Assembly (NCBI GenBank): GCA_002077045.2
Contig: KZ111151.1
Location: forward strand, 1,207,438 to 1,269,084
Reading direction: 5' to 3'
DNA: 61,647 nt
Source: Rachicladosporium sp. CCFEE 5018
Taxonomy: Eukaryota > Ascomycota > Dothideomycetes > Cladosporiales > Cladosporiaceae
Position numbers and translations under genes: made by a program. Shown here piece after piece: positions 50,154 to 60,657 of this stretch. Numbering within the stretch: position 1 is the stretch's first letter; each line of letters begins with the position of its first letter. The notes under the pieces are model-generated. The model saw nothing but the letters and a program-made list of their open reading frames with translations, ran no database searches and had not been told where the DNA came from.

Positions 50154-51557
50154 ATGCCGTACAACACACGGAGAAAGTCGCTCTCATTATCCGAGCTCGG
50201 TATCACGCTGCCAAAACGGTCGCGCACGGCGTCGCATCCCTCACCGCCCAGCACCATCGTCGAAGGCGATGAACCTCCCGTCAAAAGGTCGAAGCGGTCG
50301 CATGGAGCTGCGTCGCCGACGGCAGGTGCGATGAGCTCACCAAGAACGACATGCGTGCGCTTCAAGGAGGACTCCATCCCAAAGCGCGCACTGGCGCTGT
50401 CACCACCCCCCTCGCCTGGTCGCGAAGGCGACAACAAGATCGACACGGAAGGCATCAGTGACGACATTGTCGTCGGTGCACTGCGACAACTCGAGAAGAC
50501 TGGCAACCGACCTCATTTGGTGAAGGAGCTTGCCGCTGTGCTTGCGACCAACGTTCCTGCTGTGGAGAGGTATGTGCCTTCCTCCATGCACACATACATC
50601 TTAGTATCCACTAACACGTGCCACAGATCCGCGAATCCATCCGCCCTCATCTCCTCCCGCCTGACAGCGTACCTTCACCGCTCCTGGCCCGCGATCTCAC
50701 CCTGCCCCTTGGCCAAGGACCTCTCACCGGTCTATCCCAGACGCCTCTACTTCTATCTCACAACGACACCTCACCAACCGATACCAGATCACCCGCCGGC
50801 CATCATAGCAAAACCCGCTGCACGCATCATCTCGCCTTCGCTTTCGTCAGCATCCGCCGTAGACGAAGACGAGGATGCTAACGAATCCTACCTTCGCGCT
50901 CGTACAGCTCTGTCACCTAGTCCCGAGGTCGATCTTTCGAGTCCGGAGCTTGAGAGCGATGGTCCGCCAACACACACACGTTCATTCTCCGCTTCCGGAT
51001 CTGTGCCACGTGAGCACCCACCTACGACCACAAATCTTTCCCACAACCGCCGTGCTGTAAGCCCGCAGCTCGAGCATGAGGAGCGGGACTTCAAACAGAC
51101 AGCAAATCTCCTTCACGAGGCTGCGCGTCTGAGACGGAAGAGTGAAGAGGACGGCAAGATGGAGGTCGAAGCGGATGCTGTGGCTGGCGCCGAGAGAGAA
51201 GACGAGAACGAAGTGGTCTTCTCGGTAGAGGTGAGCGGAGAAGAGGCGGAGCAGAGTGCTGCTGAAGCTGCGCTCGAACTTTTCGAACACGCCGAGTGCC
51301 TCAAGGTGGAAGCATCGGGCATGGAGTTCAGCAGTCCAGTCATACGTGCACAAGAGGAGAGCATGGATGTCAGCAAGTCGATGAGCCCAGTCAAGAAAGA
51401 AAGCGAGGACGTGCAAATGGATGAAGCGAAGCTCAGTATTAGTACGATGGGAGACACGACTTTCGATCTCGGGGACGCTGCGCTAGAGTGGGAGAGTCTG
51501 CAGAGCCCGGAGAACATTGGGGTAGCGGAACTGGAGGGTATGTTCGACGACTACTGA
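50154..51557 (+). CDS. GDS1-like winged-helix nuclear protein
   Basis: Exons 50154-50569 and 50627-51557 with a 57-nt intron; 448 residues from MPYNTRRKSLSL, the usual start in this family (an in-frame Met nine codons upstream is less likely). A basic Ser/Pro-rich N-terminus is followed by the winged-helix segment EGISDDIVVGALRQLEKTGNRPHLVKELAAVL, running across the splice into SANPSALISSRLTAYLHR, and then YPRRLYFYLTT. The rest is acidic and disordered-looking. The yeast namesake GDS1 was linked to nuclear control of mitochondrial function; the winged helix suggests DNA binding. The precise role in filamentous fungi is not known to me. Confidence 0.85.
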   Translation: MPYNTRRKSLSLSELGITLPKRSRTASHPSPPSTIVEGDEPPVKRSKRSHGAASPTAGAMSSPRTTCVRFKEDSIPKRALALSPPPSPGREGDNKIDTEGISDDIVVGALRQLEKTGNRPHLVKELAAVLATNVPAVERYVPSSMHTYILVSTNTCHRSANPSALISSRLTAYLHRSWPAISPCPLAKDLSPVYPRRLYFYLTTTPHQPIPDHPPAIIAKPAARIISPSLSSASAVDEDEDANESYLRARTALSPSPEVDLSSPELESDGPPTHTRSFSASGSVPREHPPTTTNLSHNRRAVSPQLEHEERDFKQTANLLHEAARLRRKSEEDGKMEVEADAVAGAEREDENEVVFSVEVSGEEAEQSAAEAALELFEHAECLKVEASGMEFSSPVIRAQEESMDVSKSMSPVKKESEDVQMDEAKLSISTMGDTTFDLGDAALEWESLQSPENIGVAELEGMFDDY

Positions 51558-52629
51558 GCAGTGAGCTTTCGAGGCCCTGACACTCGAAAACGATGAGCGA
51601 GAGCAGAATTTCGGCAGATTGTAGGATGTGTATCAGTAGACAAGACTGCTGGGCGCAAGCCCGAAGGACTGGAACTCGAAGGCAACAGAGCATGCACATG
51701 TCGCAGCTCAGGTAGTGTGGTGGAACCGGGACAGCAGCATGTAGCAATATCACCACGGCCTGAGCGTCGCTGGACGGCAACAGAGCGCACGTAGACTGTA
51801 CAAGAAAGTAGAAAACAAATGAGCCTCGTACACACCATGGTCTCACGGCGTGTCCTGTACCCTCGACACAACAGTGCGAAGGGAAACATCGTAGGCAGGT
51901 ACGACAGCAGGCATTGGGCAGGAGGAAGGAATGACCACAAGTCTTGGCACTACCGAAGTTGACCTCGCCTCCCTGTTACGTGTCGCCCTTGACGTACCGT
52001 GATCCCTGCTCCTACATGCCACCCCATAGAACCAAAGCTACAGCGTGCTCACCCTCGAAGAAGGTGTCTCCCTCCTCGCACGACCTACCATCGATACCAT
52101 AATTCGTCGCGTTAGATCGTGTGTAGCTCGATCTTGCGGCAATGCGCAGCATTGGTTCCCTCCCTCTCTCCACGAGTCGGACTACTTCTAGGCTGCTGTA
52201 ACAACAGCTGTAACAGTATATCTAGCGTGTAGACTTGTCAGTGACCTACTCTGAATTTACAAATCTCACCAAAACGGTAGTATGGCGCTTCGCTGCTCCG
52301 GTTACCACGATGCATAGTTTTTGACGAAGCGGAAATACTCCGTCTACATTGGCTATCATCTTTGTGTCAGCCGAGTAATCTCGAGAGGTTGTCCGTAAGA
52401 TGATAGGTCTTGCCTTTGTCCAGCAGTCTCGATCAGTCGAAACATCTTTGTGCATCGCCGCTCCGAGGCTACTCGTACAGTCGGCGGTACAGGACACTCT
52501 CGTCCATCTTCCCTCTTTGTCCCAAACGTCCGCAACGAGCGTCCATTGTCCCCTCCATGAGCACAACACCCTCGACGCCGCCAAGCATGGCGTCGCCAGC
52601 CCCCGCAAACGCTCTGTGCGACCATCGGA
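51558..52629. other. Intergenic region, GT2 promoter side
   Basis: About 1.07 kb between the GDS1 stop and the GT2 start, both plus strand. No coding signal. Confidence 0.5.
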
Positions 52630-54021
52630 ATGGACGTCCACGCCCTCGCAGGCCAGCAGACGATCGACGCTGTCACCGAACAGCTATGGCTCAGTTACCA
52701 GCACCCGCTCTTCTGGTTCACGGCGCTCTTCGTGTTCCGGTACCTTCGCTTGGTTGTACATCTGATAGCCTTCTGGCTGTACCGCCCGAGTCCAGTGCCA
52801 GCAAACCCGGAGATTAAGCCCTCAGATTGCACGGTGATATTGCCGACCGTTGATCCGGAGAACGTCGACTTTAGGGAGTGCATTGAAACATGTCTTCGCA
52901 ATCGGCCAGCGCAATTGCTCGTCGTTACGGTCGGTGCCGACAAAGCCGAATTGTGTGAAGAGTACTTCGAACCTTACCGCACTCTGCACCCGTATCCCGA
53001 GATCACGGTGCTCCTCAGCCCGATAGCGCACAAGAGGACTCAGGTCGCGACCGCGATTCCGCATGTCAAGACCGAGATCACTGTTCTCCTTGACGACCAC
53101 GTCTTCTGGCCCCAAACCTTCCTTCGAAGTGCCGTGGCTCCATTGGAAGACCCAGCGATCGGAGCTGTGGGAACGAACAAACGTGTCCGTTGCACAGACA
53201 TCGGCTTCAACATTCGAAGCTACTGGAACATGCTCGGCGCAATCTACCTCGAGCGCCACAACTTTGAGATCAGATCAACGAACGCAGTCGATGGTGGCGT
53301 CTTCGTAATATCTGGCGGGACATCTCTGCATCGCACCAAGATTCTGCAAGACCCTGAGTTTTTAAAAGGCTTCACAGACGAGCGCTTCTTCTTCGGTCTC
53401 TGTGGTCCACTAGGTCCAGATGACGACAACTTCATCACTCGCTTCGAAGTCACTCGCGGCTGGAAGATCAAGATCCAGTATTCACCTGCTTCCAGGATCG
53501 AGACAACCCTTGGCACATACCCGAAGTTCATCCAGCAGTGCCTTCGCTGGGTCCGAACAACTTGGCGCAGTAACAGCTGTAGTCTGTTCACTGACCGGAC
53601 GGTGTGGATCTCGCAACCGTGGTGCGTCTATGCTGTGTACATCACCAGCTTCTTCAACTTTGCGCTGTTCAACGACGCCTTGCTTGGGTACCTGCTGTGG
53701 ACTTCACCATACGGTAGTCAGGAAGCTCTGCTCGCACTACTCGGCTGGGTGTTCGCAACAAAGCTGGTGAAGCTGACACCATACTTCCTGCGTCATCCCG
53801 AGGACTTGAGGATGCTGCCAGGGTACTTCGCATTTGCGTACTTCCACAGCTTCATCAAGTTGTATGCGCTGCTGACTTTCTGGAATTGCCATTGGGGCGG
53901 ACGGAACCTAGCCGCGATCAATGCGGGAATAGGATTGGAAGAGATCGAGCAGCCGAAGTCGGCGTTGAAGCCGCAGGTGAAAAGTCCATTAAAAAGGCGG
54001 GAAGGGGGCAGCAGAGTCTGA
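52630..54021 (+). CDS. Processive-type GT2 glycosyltransferase
   Basis: A single 463-residue frame. After one N-terminal membrane helix (about 27-50), the GT-A domain shows the expected motifs: LLDDH (D155-D156), GGT at about 229, DDDN at about 264 and QQCLRW (QxxRW) at about 302. Two or three C-terminal helices follow. The plan matches the fungal GT2 described as needed for hyphal growth on solid surfaces in Zymoseptoria and Fusarium, and is related to Cps1-like polysaccharide synthases. It probably makes and exports an extracellular polysaccharide; the sugar is not known. Confidence 0.88.
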   Translation: MDVHALAGQQTIDAVTEQLWLSYQHPLFWFTALFVFRYLRLVVHLIAFWLYRPSPVPANPEIKPSDCTVILPTVDPENVDFRECIETCLRNRPAQLLVVTVGADKAELCEEYFEPYRTLHPYPEITVLLSPIAHKRTQVATAIPHVKTEITVLLDDHVFWPQTFLRSAVAPLEDPAIGAVGTNKRVRCTDIGFNIRSYWNMLGAIYLERHNFEIRSTNAVDGGVFVISGGTSLHRTKILQDPEFLKGFTDERFFFGLCGPLGPDDDNFITRFEVTRGWKIKIQYSPASRIETTLGTYPKFIQQCLRWVRTTWRSNSCSLFTDRTVWISQPWCVYAVYITSFFNFALFNDALLGYLLWTSPYGSQEALLALLGWVFATKLVKLTPYFLRHPEDLRMLPGYFAFAYFHSFIKLYALLTFWNCHWGGRNLAAINAGIGLEEIEQPKSALKPQVKSPLKRREGGSRV

Positions 54022-54361
54022 AGATGGTCAGCGCAGGTCTGGGTTGAGGAAGCGAATATAGTGCAATGGGAATTGTATATGACATCAGATAGAATTGTAT
54101 CATTCAATGAGATTGCTCTCTCCGTCCCGTCTTGAAACATATTTTGACTTTTGTAATATCATCATGGTGTGCTGTAGGGGAGCGCAGCGTGGAGCAAAGG
54201 ATGCTGACTGACCTCGGTATATTGAGCACGCGTGTAGCTCATTCGATCCACCAGTCCGAGCTGCGCGTCGTAGGCAGATGTGTTCCATGCACAAGTCACT
54301 ACCAAAGCAATCGAGTGATCTAGAAGCGTAAAGAGCCTGCTTGCCAGGGCTTCAGAGCAGC
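54022..54361. other. Convergent intergenic spacer
   Basis: Between the 3' ends of the GT2 and Oms1-like genes. No feature was recognised. Confidence 0.5.
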
Positions 54362-55483
54362 TCACTTCCAGCCAAGAAGGCCACGCCAGCCAAAGCTGCC
54401 CTCGGGTGCGGCCTCGTCGACAGCTTCATCACTCGCAGGCTGTTCTTTTGCAATTTCGATTGGCACTACGATGTTTGCTGCGCTCTTGAAGCGAAGCTCG
54501 TACACCCAGGTGGTACCAAAATGCTGCCTGTGCTCCTTGACCACCTCGAGCCCACTCCGGTCAGCGGCTTCCACTACAAGTGCACCAATGTCTCTATTGA
54601 ACCAGCAGCCGTGAATCTCCGCATGCTTGGCAGCGGACTTGTCCAAGATGTTGTTGAGCCAGTCCTGGTAGCTTCTACCGTGCTCCAGTAGCAATATCCT
54701 TGCGTCTGGAGAAGTCGCGCTGAGATGCGCGGCCATGTTCTCCAGTAGCTTGGTCGGTGCAGCCGTCGAGCAGAGTCCCATAGTCTGAATGATCGTATCG
54801 TACTTCTCGCCGATCGGTGGCGGTGGCATGGCTTCCAGCGCAGACCCAGTGAGGAATCTTATGATAAGGTCTGCCTTCTTCCTAATGCCACTGGTAGGTC
54901 CATAGAGTGCCGTCCACTTCTTCTTACACACGTCGACCATAGGCGCGCTGAGATCCACAAACGTCAGACTTTCGATCTTACTGCCCAGTCTTACATCGTA
55001 ATAGCCAAGATTCCTCCCGGTGCCGCAGCTGACTTCCAGCACATGGCCTTTGCACTGCTCAGCTAGCCGTCTGCGGATCTTGTTGATGCCCATGAGGGCT
55101 TCGGAGGTGCCGACCTCGCTGTCGAAGTTGTCGGCCGTCTCGTCATAGCGAGCCGCGACATCTGTCTGAGTAGAGAGGTCGCGGATCGAGGGATCCGGGT
55201 GAGGCTTGGAGGCTGCGAGAGAGAGCTGAGTGATGTAGAGCCCGAGTACCGCGGCCAGAGTGCTCAAGATGTAAGGCGCTGCTGAGCGGCGCGTCTTGCC
55301 TGGACGCTTTGCATCGGTGATCGTGGTGGGTTGGAAGGGCTTATACGCTGGTGTGCGCGCAGACACTGCGGTGGAAGTTTGGCCAGAGGCATTGCGGACC
55401 CATTGGCCTGCATGACTACGTAGTGTCACATTGCGGCGAGCGATGAGACTGCGCAGTAGCATTCGCTTCGCCGAGCTGGACAT
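54362..55483 (-). CDS. OMS1: Oms1-like mitochondrial inner-membrane methyltransferase
   Basis: A 373-residue frame without introns. The Arg/Ser-rich N-terminus (LLRSLIARRNVTLRSHAG) fits a mitochondrial presequence. One helix follows at about 70-90 (YILSTLAAVLGLYITQLSL), then a class I SAM-dependent methyltransferase with motif I VLEVSCGTGRN at about 148-158, FVDLS and a post-motif LLLEHGRS. Yeast Oms1 has the same order (presequence, helix, methyltransferase) and suppresses oxa1 mutants. The methylation substrate is unknown. It is divergent from the FAD oxidase gene by 265 bp. Confidence 0.82.
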   Translation of the reverse strand: MSSSAKRMLLRSLIARRNVTLRSHAGQWVRNASGQTSTAVSARTPAYKPFQPTTITDAKRPGKTRRSAAPYILSTLAAVLGLYITQLSLAASKPHPDPSIRDLSTQTDVAARYDETADNFDSEVGTSEALMGINKIRRRLAEQCKGHVLEVSCGTGRNLGYYDVRLGSKIESLTFVDLSAPMVDVCKKKWTALYGPTSGIRKKADLIIRFLTGSALEAMPPPPIGEKYDTIIQTMGLCSTAAPTKLLENMAAHLSATSPDARILLLEHGRSYQDWLNNILDKSAAKHAEIHGCWFNRDIGALVVEAADRSGLEVVKEHRQHFGTTWVYELRFKSAANIVVPIEIAKEQPASDEAVDEAAPEGSFGWRGLLGWK

Positions 55484-55748
55484 GTGCTGTTCTTGATGGG
55501 AAAGAATGCAAGCTGAATCGATCCTTCAATTCCACTGTGATCTCGGCTGCCGAAGCTCTCACTCCCGAGCCTCCACTTTGTCCACTCAATGCCACCCCTC
55601 CACGCCTATCATCGGCCTTTCGTATGAGAATGCAAGCGATACTTCGAGTGTATATCCAGGTAGCTGACAGTACCAACTTGCATCTCTATCTCTAAGTATT
55701 TGTCAAACGATTTCCTTTCCCCGTCTTCACACTTACCTGAATATTATT
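55484..55748. promoter_or_regulatory. Short divergent promoter, Oms1-like and FAD oxidase genes
   Basis: 265 bp between opposite start codons. Both promoters must be compact or overlap. No element is claimed. Confidence 0.4.
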
Positions 55749-57116
55749 ATGGGCTCTATCGAAGCCTCAAGCCCTTCCTCAATCCTCATCATCGGCTCTG
55801 GCGTCTTTGGTCTCTCCACAGCCTATGCCCTGTCCCAGCGGGCCCAGTATGCTCCCACGAAAATCACGGTACTCGACCGCTCTACCTTCCCCGCCCCAGA
55901 TGCAGCCTCGATAGATGCCTCCCGCATCGTCCGCGCAGATTACTCAGACTACTACTATAGCGCCCTCTGCATAGAAGCACAGAAGCTGTGGCGGCAAGAC
56001 TGGGGTGCCGAGGGAAGATACCACGAGAACGGACTCGTGATAGCTGTCAACAGCGCTGAGGACGCCGAGGCTGGTGGGAAGAGGGAGGAGATGCAGAGGG
56101 AAATGATGGCGAACCTGAAGAGGCTTGGGCTAAGCATTGGGAAGCGGAAAGACGGGGCGGATGTGAGTCTGCTTGAGAATCGAGAGGCAATGATCGAAAT
56201 TGCGGATGGATTCAATGGCGCTGCTGGAGATGCTGGGTATTGCAACTGGACCTCGGGCTGGGCTGATGCAGAGGCGGCGATGAAGTATCTGGAGGCGATG
56301 ACGAGAGCAACTGGGCGCGTGGAGTTCAAGAACGCAGAAGTAGAAACTCTCCTGTTCGATCACAGCAGCAGCGCAGTGAAGGGCGCAACGCTCAAAAACG
56401 GCGAGGCAATCGAAGCAGACCTGGTTATACTGGCCGCTGGTGCCTGGACTCCCAAGTTTGTTGACCTCCGAGGCGTAGCCAGCGCTTCTGGTCAAGTCCT
56501 CGCCTACCTGGACATCACCGCAGAAGAACAAGCTCACCTCGAGCACAACCCAACAATGCTCAATGGCAGCAACGGCATGTTCATTATCCCACCCCGTGAA
56601 CAAGTTCTGAAAGTCGCTAGGCACGGCTATGGCTATGCGAATTTCAAGAAGATCCCACATCCTGAAAATCCGGACTCAGGCGAGGAAATCGAAGTGTCAT
56701 TACCCTGGACCAAAATGGACGACCCACATCTGAACATCCCGAAGGAAGGCTCAGACGCTTGTCGTGACTTCTTAGCACAATGCATACCGCACATGGCCGA
56801 GCGACCATGGTCGTATACGCGGATATGCTGGTACTCTGACACACCCAAAGGCGACTGGCTGGTCGACTACCACCCGAAGTGGAAGGGCCTCGTAGTTGCG
56901 ACGGGAGGGTCAGGGCACGCTTATAAGTTCTTACCGGTCATTGGAGAACGGATCGCGGATGTTGTAGTACGGGAGACGAGGGATGATTTGGGTAAGGCAT
57001 TGCAGGAGAAATGGCGGTGGCCGAAGGAGAGGTGGAGTAGTGATCATGTTTGGACCAACGATTGGAGGGGCGGGAGGAAGGGAATGCTGCTGGATGAGGA
57101 ACTGGCGAGGAAGTGA
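55749..57116 (+). CDS. FAD-dependent amine oxidase (sarcosine/fructosyl amino acid oxidase type)
   Basis: A single 455-residue frame. The FAD dinucleotide-binding motif IIGSGVFGLS is at residues 14-23, followed by a DASRIVRADYSD segment typical of monomeric sarcosine oxidases and fructosyl amine oxidases, then VILAAGAWTP. The C-terminal ICWYSDTPKGDWLVDYHP has the Cys position used for covalent flavin binding in this family, and TGGSGHAYKFLP follows. The reaction is oxidation of a secondary amine, giving an imine and hydrogen peroxide. The C-terminus ends ARK, so no standard peroxisomal SKL signal is seen. Confidence 0.88.
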   Translation: MGSIEASSPSSILIIGSGVFGLSTAYALSQRAQYAPTKITVLDRSTFPAPDAASIDASRIVRADYSDYYYSALCIEAQKLWRQDWGAEGRYHENGLVIAVNSAEDAEAGGKREEMQREMMANLKRLGLSIGKRKDGADVSLLENREAMIEIADGFNGAAGDAGYCNWTSGWADAEAAMKYLEAMTRATGRVEFKNAEVETLLFDHSSSAVKGATLKNGEAIEADLVILAAGAWTPKFVDLRGVASASGQVLAYLDITAEEQAHLEHNPTMLNGSNGMFIIPPREQVLKVARHGYGYANFKKIPHPENPDSGEEIEVSLPWTKMDDPHLNIPKEGSDACRDFLAQCIPHMAERPWSYTRICWYSDTPKGDWLVDYHPKWKGLVVATGGSGHAYKFLPVIGERIADVVVRETRDDLGKALQEKWRWPKERWSSDHVWTNDWRGGRKGMLLDEELARK

Positions 57117-58505
57117 TATGGCAATGAAGTGCAAGGTACATTTACCGGGCTTGCCCACCTGACGGCCCGAGACTCCTAGGATTCCCTCCCTTGGCGTCTG
57201 GCGTCTGAACTGCAAAGCAGATTGTCGCCTCTCTAGGGCACCTTGTCGACATTGAGCTGAGTCCCTGCCAGCCTCACAGCCGTGACGGGAGTAGAGCACG
57301 AATGGTACTGCCCACCGAGATCCTGCCAGATCGTCTGAAACATCACAACAGGCCCAGCCTCAATTCGCGCCGAAGGAGGCATGTTGTACGAAGAGGCGCG
57401 CGCGTAGGTCGAAGCAACAACTAGCTGACTGTACTCAACATCTCCAGTCAGTATCAGTTCTCTGCCATTCTCTCCTCCTTGGCCATTGTCGCAAAGTTAA
57501 TCAAAGAGTCCTCCGAACATTTCGCGACCACATCACGTCCAAGGTACGACAACATCACGTCGCGCGCAGTTCAACGCGATCAAGCGCGTTCTTATTTTCT
57601 TATACATGCAGTCAACATCGCGAAGAAATGAGTCACAGTATAAACCGCATCTGAAACGCGTTTGATCGTCCTCGACCTGCATGAACGTGGAGACTGAATG
57701 CAGCTTCCATGCCTACTCTCCGTCTCCAGCCAATCGGAGCTCGGAGAATCTGCTCAGCCGACGTTTGCCGCCCACTCTATCGCGACTCCACCTCTGCACA
57801 ACGCGACTGGACCTGCCCAAATACCTCACTGCCGAACACAAGGCAGACCGAGCGGCCTGTACGCGCCACAAATACGTGTTTCATCTGCCTACGCGCCCGT
57901 ACGAGCAGCTTCGAAGTCGGGCAATCTACGCACCGCCCACTCAATGTCACAGCCAGGAATGCGACAACAATCAAAGACCGTCAAGAAGCGCCCACCTCAG
58001 AATAGCCCGGAGCCTCTTGCGCGCAATGCCTTGAAACTCATCTGAAGCCGTCTCATGGCCGCGCTCTGGGTCGCTGACCGAGAAATAGACCTCATCTTGC
58101 CATTCACGCACGACCCAGCATGGCGGGCCTCGTGTTTACCAGGTCGCGCACGGTTCGAGGGTTTGTTTCAGATCTCGCGAAGTGACGCTATTTTCTCTAC
58201 TGCTTGTGCTCGCCATGGCTTCGTTCGTTGGGGAGGGCTCGCGACGACAGATCCTCGTATATAGGTATGCTGCGCGTCGGTTCTTTCGTCTTTCTCATCC
58301 TTCGCAAGAATCGCCACCAGTCCTGCTCTGTGTGCTGCGTCTGTAACGAGACCCACGAATCTCTTTTGGGTGGGATCGCTTTGTACTTACTTCTGTCTAT
58401 TATCCTATTGGAGCTGGTCTCCCCCATACATCGACTAATACAAAAATACACACACGGCCGGACCGTCATCGTTCAGCTCTGGTAGCCGAACGCAACTAAT
58501 TCACA
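57117..58505. other. Intergenic region with overlapping open frames, no gene supported
   Basis: At 57680-58045 three plus-strand frames stay open together. That is usual for C-rich, stop-poor leader DNA and is not evidence of coding. It is probably the upstream region and leader of the next gene. Confidence 0.45.
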
Positions 58506-60248
58506 ATGGAATACCGAGGACTGACTCCACCGCCCTCGGCCATCGAGGGCGATAACCTCGAGCTGCTCTGCCCTGGTGGTAGCGCAAGCACTAATGCTAC
58601 ATACAATACCCAAGACTGGTCGCCCGAGTCGCTACTGACCGCGGCCTCTACGCCTCCAAAGTCGCCGTACAAGGTTCGAGAGTCTGGCCCAGTGCTTTTG
58701 CCTAGAGTCAGGGCGCAAGACCAGTTGATGGGATCCTCCGCAATGTCGAAAGTGCACGGCCACCTTCGCACTACCTCACTGCCAAACAACGGCTTTCCAA
58801 TGCAGTTTGGCGGTCACCTGCCGAGTCGACCAGACCTGGACCGTCGATCGACCAGCCCACCTGTGCAGTATGGCATGGTCTCACCTGCTGCATCAGCATG
58901 CGCACCAAGCATGGTGGTGCCGTGGGACGTGATTCCATCCACAAGGCCACCGATGTCGCAGATGCGATCAGTTTCAGCCTCTCGAGTGCCCACGCATTCG
59001 CGCAACAGCTCAAGTGGTAGTGTCGACGCATCAATGCTAAGCCGTTATGGCTATCCGACGTATCGTCAAAGTCCCACACCTCAGCCCATGGGTCTCACTG
59101 TTCCAATGTCGCGCACGCCGAGTGCCATGAATCACCTCGCTCCCATCTCGATGCCTGGTGGTCAGGTGCCCACATATCCACAGCGACGGCGCACAGCGAG
59201 TCCACCTGCAGTGCCCTCTCGGCTAGCGATTGAGATTGCGCCTGAGCCAGAGTCTCCACTTGACATTGAGACGTCCACTCTGTCCGACTACCTGAGTCGA
59301 CCCAATCCCACGCCTGCACTCACACAGCGCACAGTGGAGACTAGGGGCAGCTCTAGCGCCACATTCTGGTTCGACGTTAGAAATGTCAATCGCTGGGAGG
59401 ACTTCAATGCAACGACAGTCTCTGAGATCCCCGGCTTTACCCAACTCCTCAACATTGATGTGTCCAGCAGCCATCTCCCAACGCCAGCTCGTGTTAGTCT
59501 CAATCCCGAAACACAGGCCCACTTAGCCGAGACCTGCGCTGCACACCACGCACTCAAAGTCAACGCCGCACTAAAGGTCTCACAAGGCGAGAAGCACATC
59601 GCAATGCGCGCACTCAAGTCGCCGCCTCACGCTCCACGGCAACAGCCAGACTTCGTCTCCAACTACCAGTCGGACGCCGAGAAGACCATCTATGGTGATG
59701 GCCGGGGTCGTGTTGTGGGTATAATCCGTTGCTTCGATCAGTGGAATACAGGTATGCGGAACGAGTCGCCTCTTGCTCGCATCAGCTACCTTCGCGCTCT
59801 GTCACAACTACATCACTATATGCGCGATCATGGCTGCCGCTACGGCTTCATCATGACCGAGATCGAGCTTGTCTGCGTCCGCGCCGGCGGCCCTCCAGAC
59901 CCGAACAACCCAGTACCTCTGTTTGGCTTTCTCGAGCTCAGCGCACCCATCCAGATTGCTACCCATGGCCTGTCAATCAACGGAGAGTTGCAGATGACCG
60001 TCGATCTCGCGCTTTGGTACCTACACATGTTGGCCAAGGAGACGCCCCTGCCCGGACAGTACAGCTGGAGAATGGATGTTGGTGGACCGGCGGCGCTTAG
60101 CAGGAAGCATCATCTTGCAGCGGACAGCTGGGTACCTAAAGTGCATCAGAGTGAGAGGAGGGAGGCGAAGAGGGCCAGGGGATGGACGTTCCCGGACGAG
60201 CCGTTGAGTAAGCGGGAGTGTGGGAAGACGGGCAGAGCTAAGCGGTAG
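58506..60248 (+). CDS. Conserved fungal protein of unknown function
   Basis: A 580-residue frame with no intron. Residues 1-260 are Ser/Pro/Met/Gln-rich and look disordered. A folded-looking part begins at about 265 (LSDYLSRPNP, then ATFWFDVRNVNRWEDFN). The best conserved-looking block is RGRVVGIIRCFDQWNTGMRNESP (as its RVVGI...WNTGMR core), followed by YLRALSQLHHYMRDHGCRYGFIMTEIELVCVR (core CRYGFIMTEIEL). The C-terminus is basic with KRARGW. I remember similar uncharacterised ascomycete proteins, sometimes mislabelled sialidase, but know no function. The RYGFIMTEIE strand pattern recalls restriction-enzyme-like or kinase-pocket folds only vaguely. Confidence 0.75.
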   Translation: MEYRGLTPPPSAIEGDNLELLCPGGSASTNATYNTQDWSPESLLTAASTPPKSPYKVRESGPVLLPRVRAQDQLMGSSAMSKVHGHLRTTSLPNNGFPMQFGGHLPSRPDLDRRSTSPPVQYGMVSPAASACAPSMVVPWDVIPSTRPPMSQMRSVSASRVPTHSRNSSSGSVDASMLSRYGYPTYRQSPTPQPMGLTVPMSRTPSAMNHLAPISMPGGQVPTYPQRRRTASPPAVPSRLAIEIAPEPESPLDIETSTLSDYLSRPNPTPALTQRTVETRGSSSATFWFDVRNVNRWEDFNATTVSEIPGFTQLLNIDVSSSHLPTPARVSLNPETQAHLAETCAAHHALKVNAALKVSQGEKHIAMRALKSPPHAPRQQPDFVSNYQSDAEKTIYGDGRGRVVGIIRCFDQWNTGMRNESPLARISYLRALSQLHHYMRDHGCRYGFIMTEIELVCVRAGGPPDPNNPVPLFGFLELSAPIQIATHGLSINGELQMTVDLALWYLHMLAKETPLPGQYSWRMDVGGPAALSRKHHLAADSWVPKVHQSERREAKRARGWTFPDEPLSKRECGKTGRAKR

Positions 60249-60657
60249 CTAATGATCAATCGAATGATACCCAAAGTGTCGTGTTACAGTCCGCGTGTTG
60301 AAAGTCGCTTATTCGTAATTTCCTACTCTAGATGAAGGCTTGGTCGTTCACTTCCATAAGGTTCATTCCGGGCCGCTCCGTCTCTGTAACCACATCACCC
60401 ATCACACTGGCAAGAATGATGTGCCCTTTGCTTGGAGCTTCACATGTACATCGCAGTCAATATTGCACTCGCAGAAGTTCTAGTAGGTGCTCTAAGAACA
60501 CTCGAACAAGTCCGGTCGACCTCGTAGAAGATGGCGATCTCGGAAGGCGCGGTGGAGGATTAAATCTCCTCCATTGAGGGCTGGCCGCGGGGGTGATGAC
60601 CATGTCAGTCACACTGTGTGGCACACTCCCTTTTTCCCAGTCTATCGGCGCCTCATA
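60249..60657. other. Intergenic spacer
   Basis: Between the unknown-function gene and the kinase fragment, both on the plus strand. Nothing was recognised. Confidence 0.45.

Noticed and set aside
57681..58045. Three overlapping open frames before the unknown-function gene
   Set aside because: Several frames being open at once reflects stop-poor, C-rich DNA. No domain, no splice partners.
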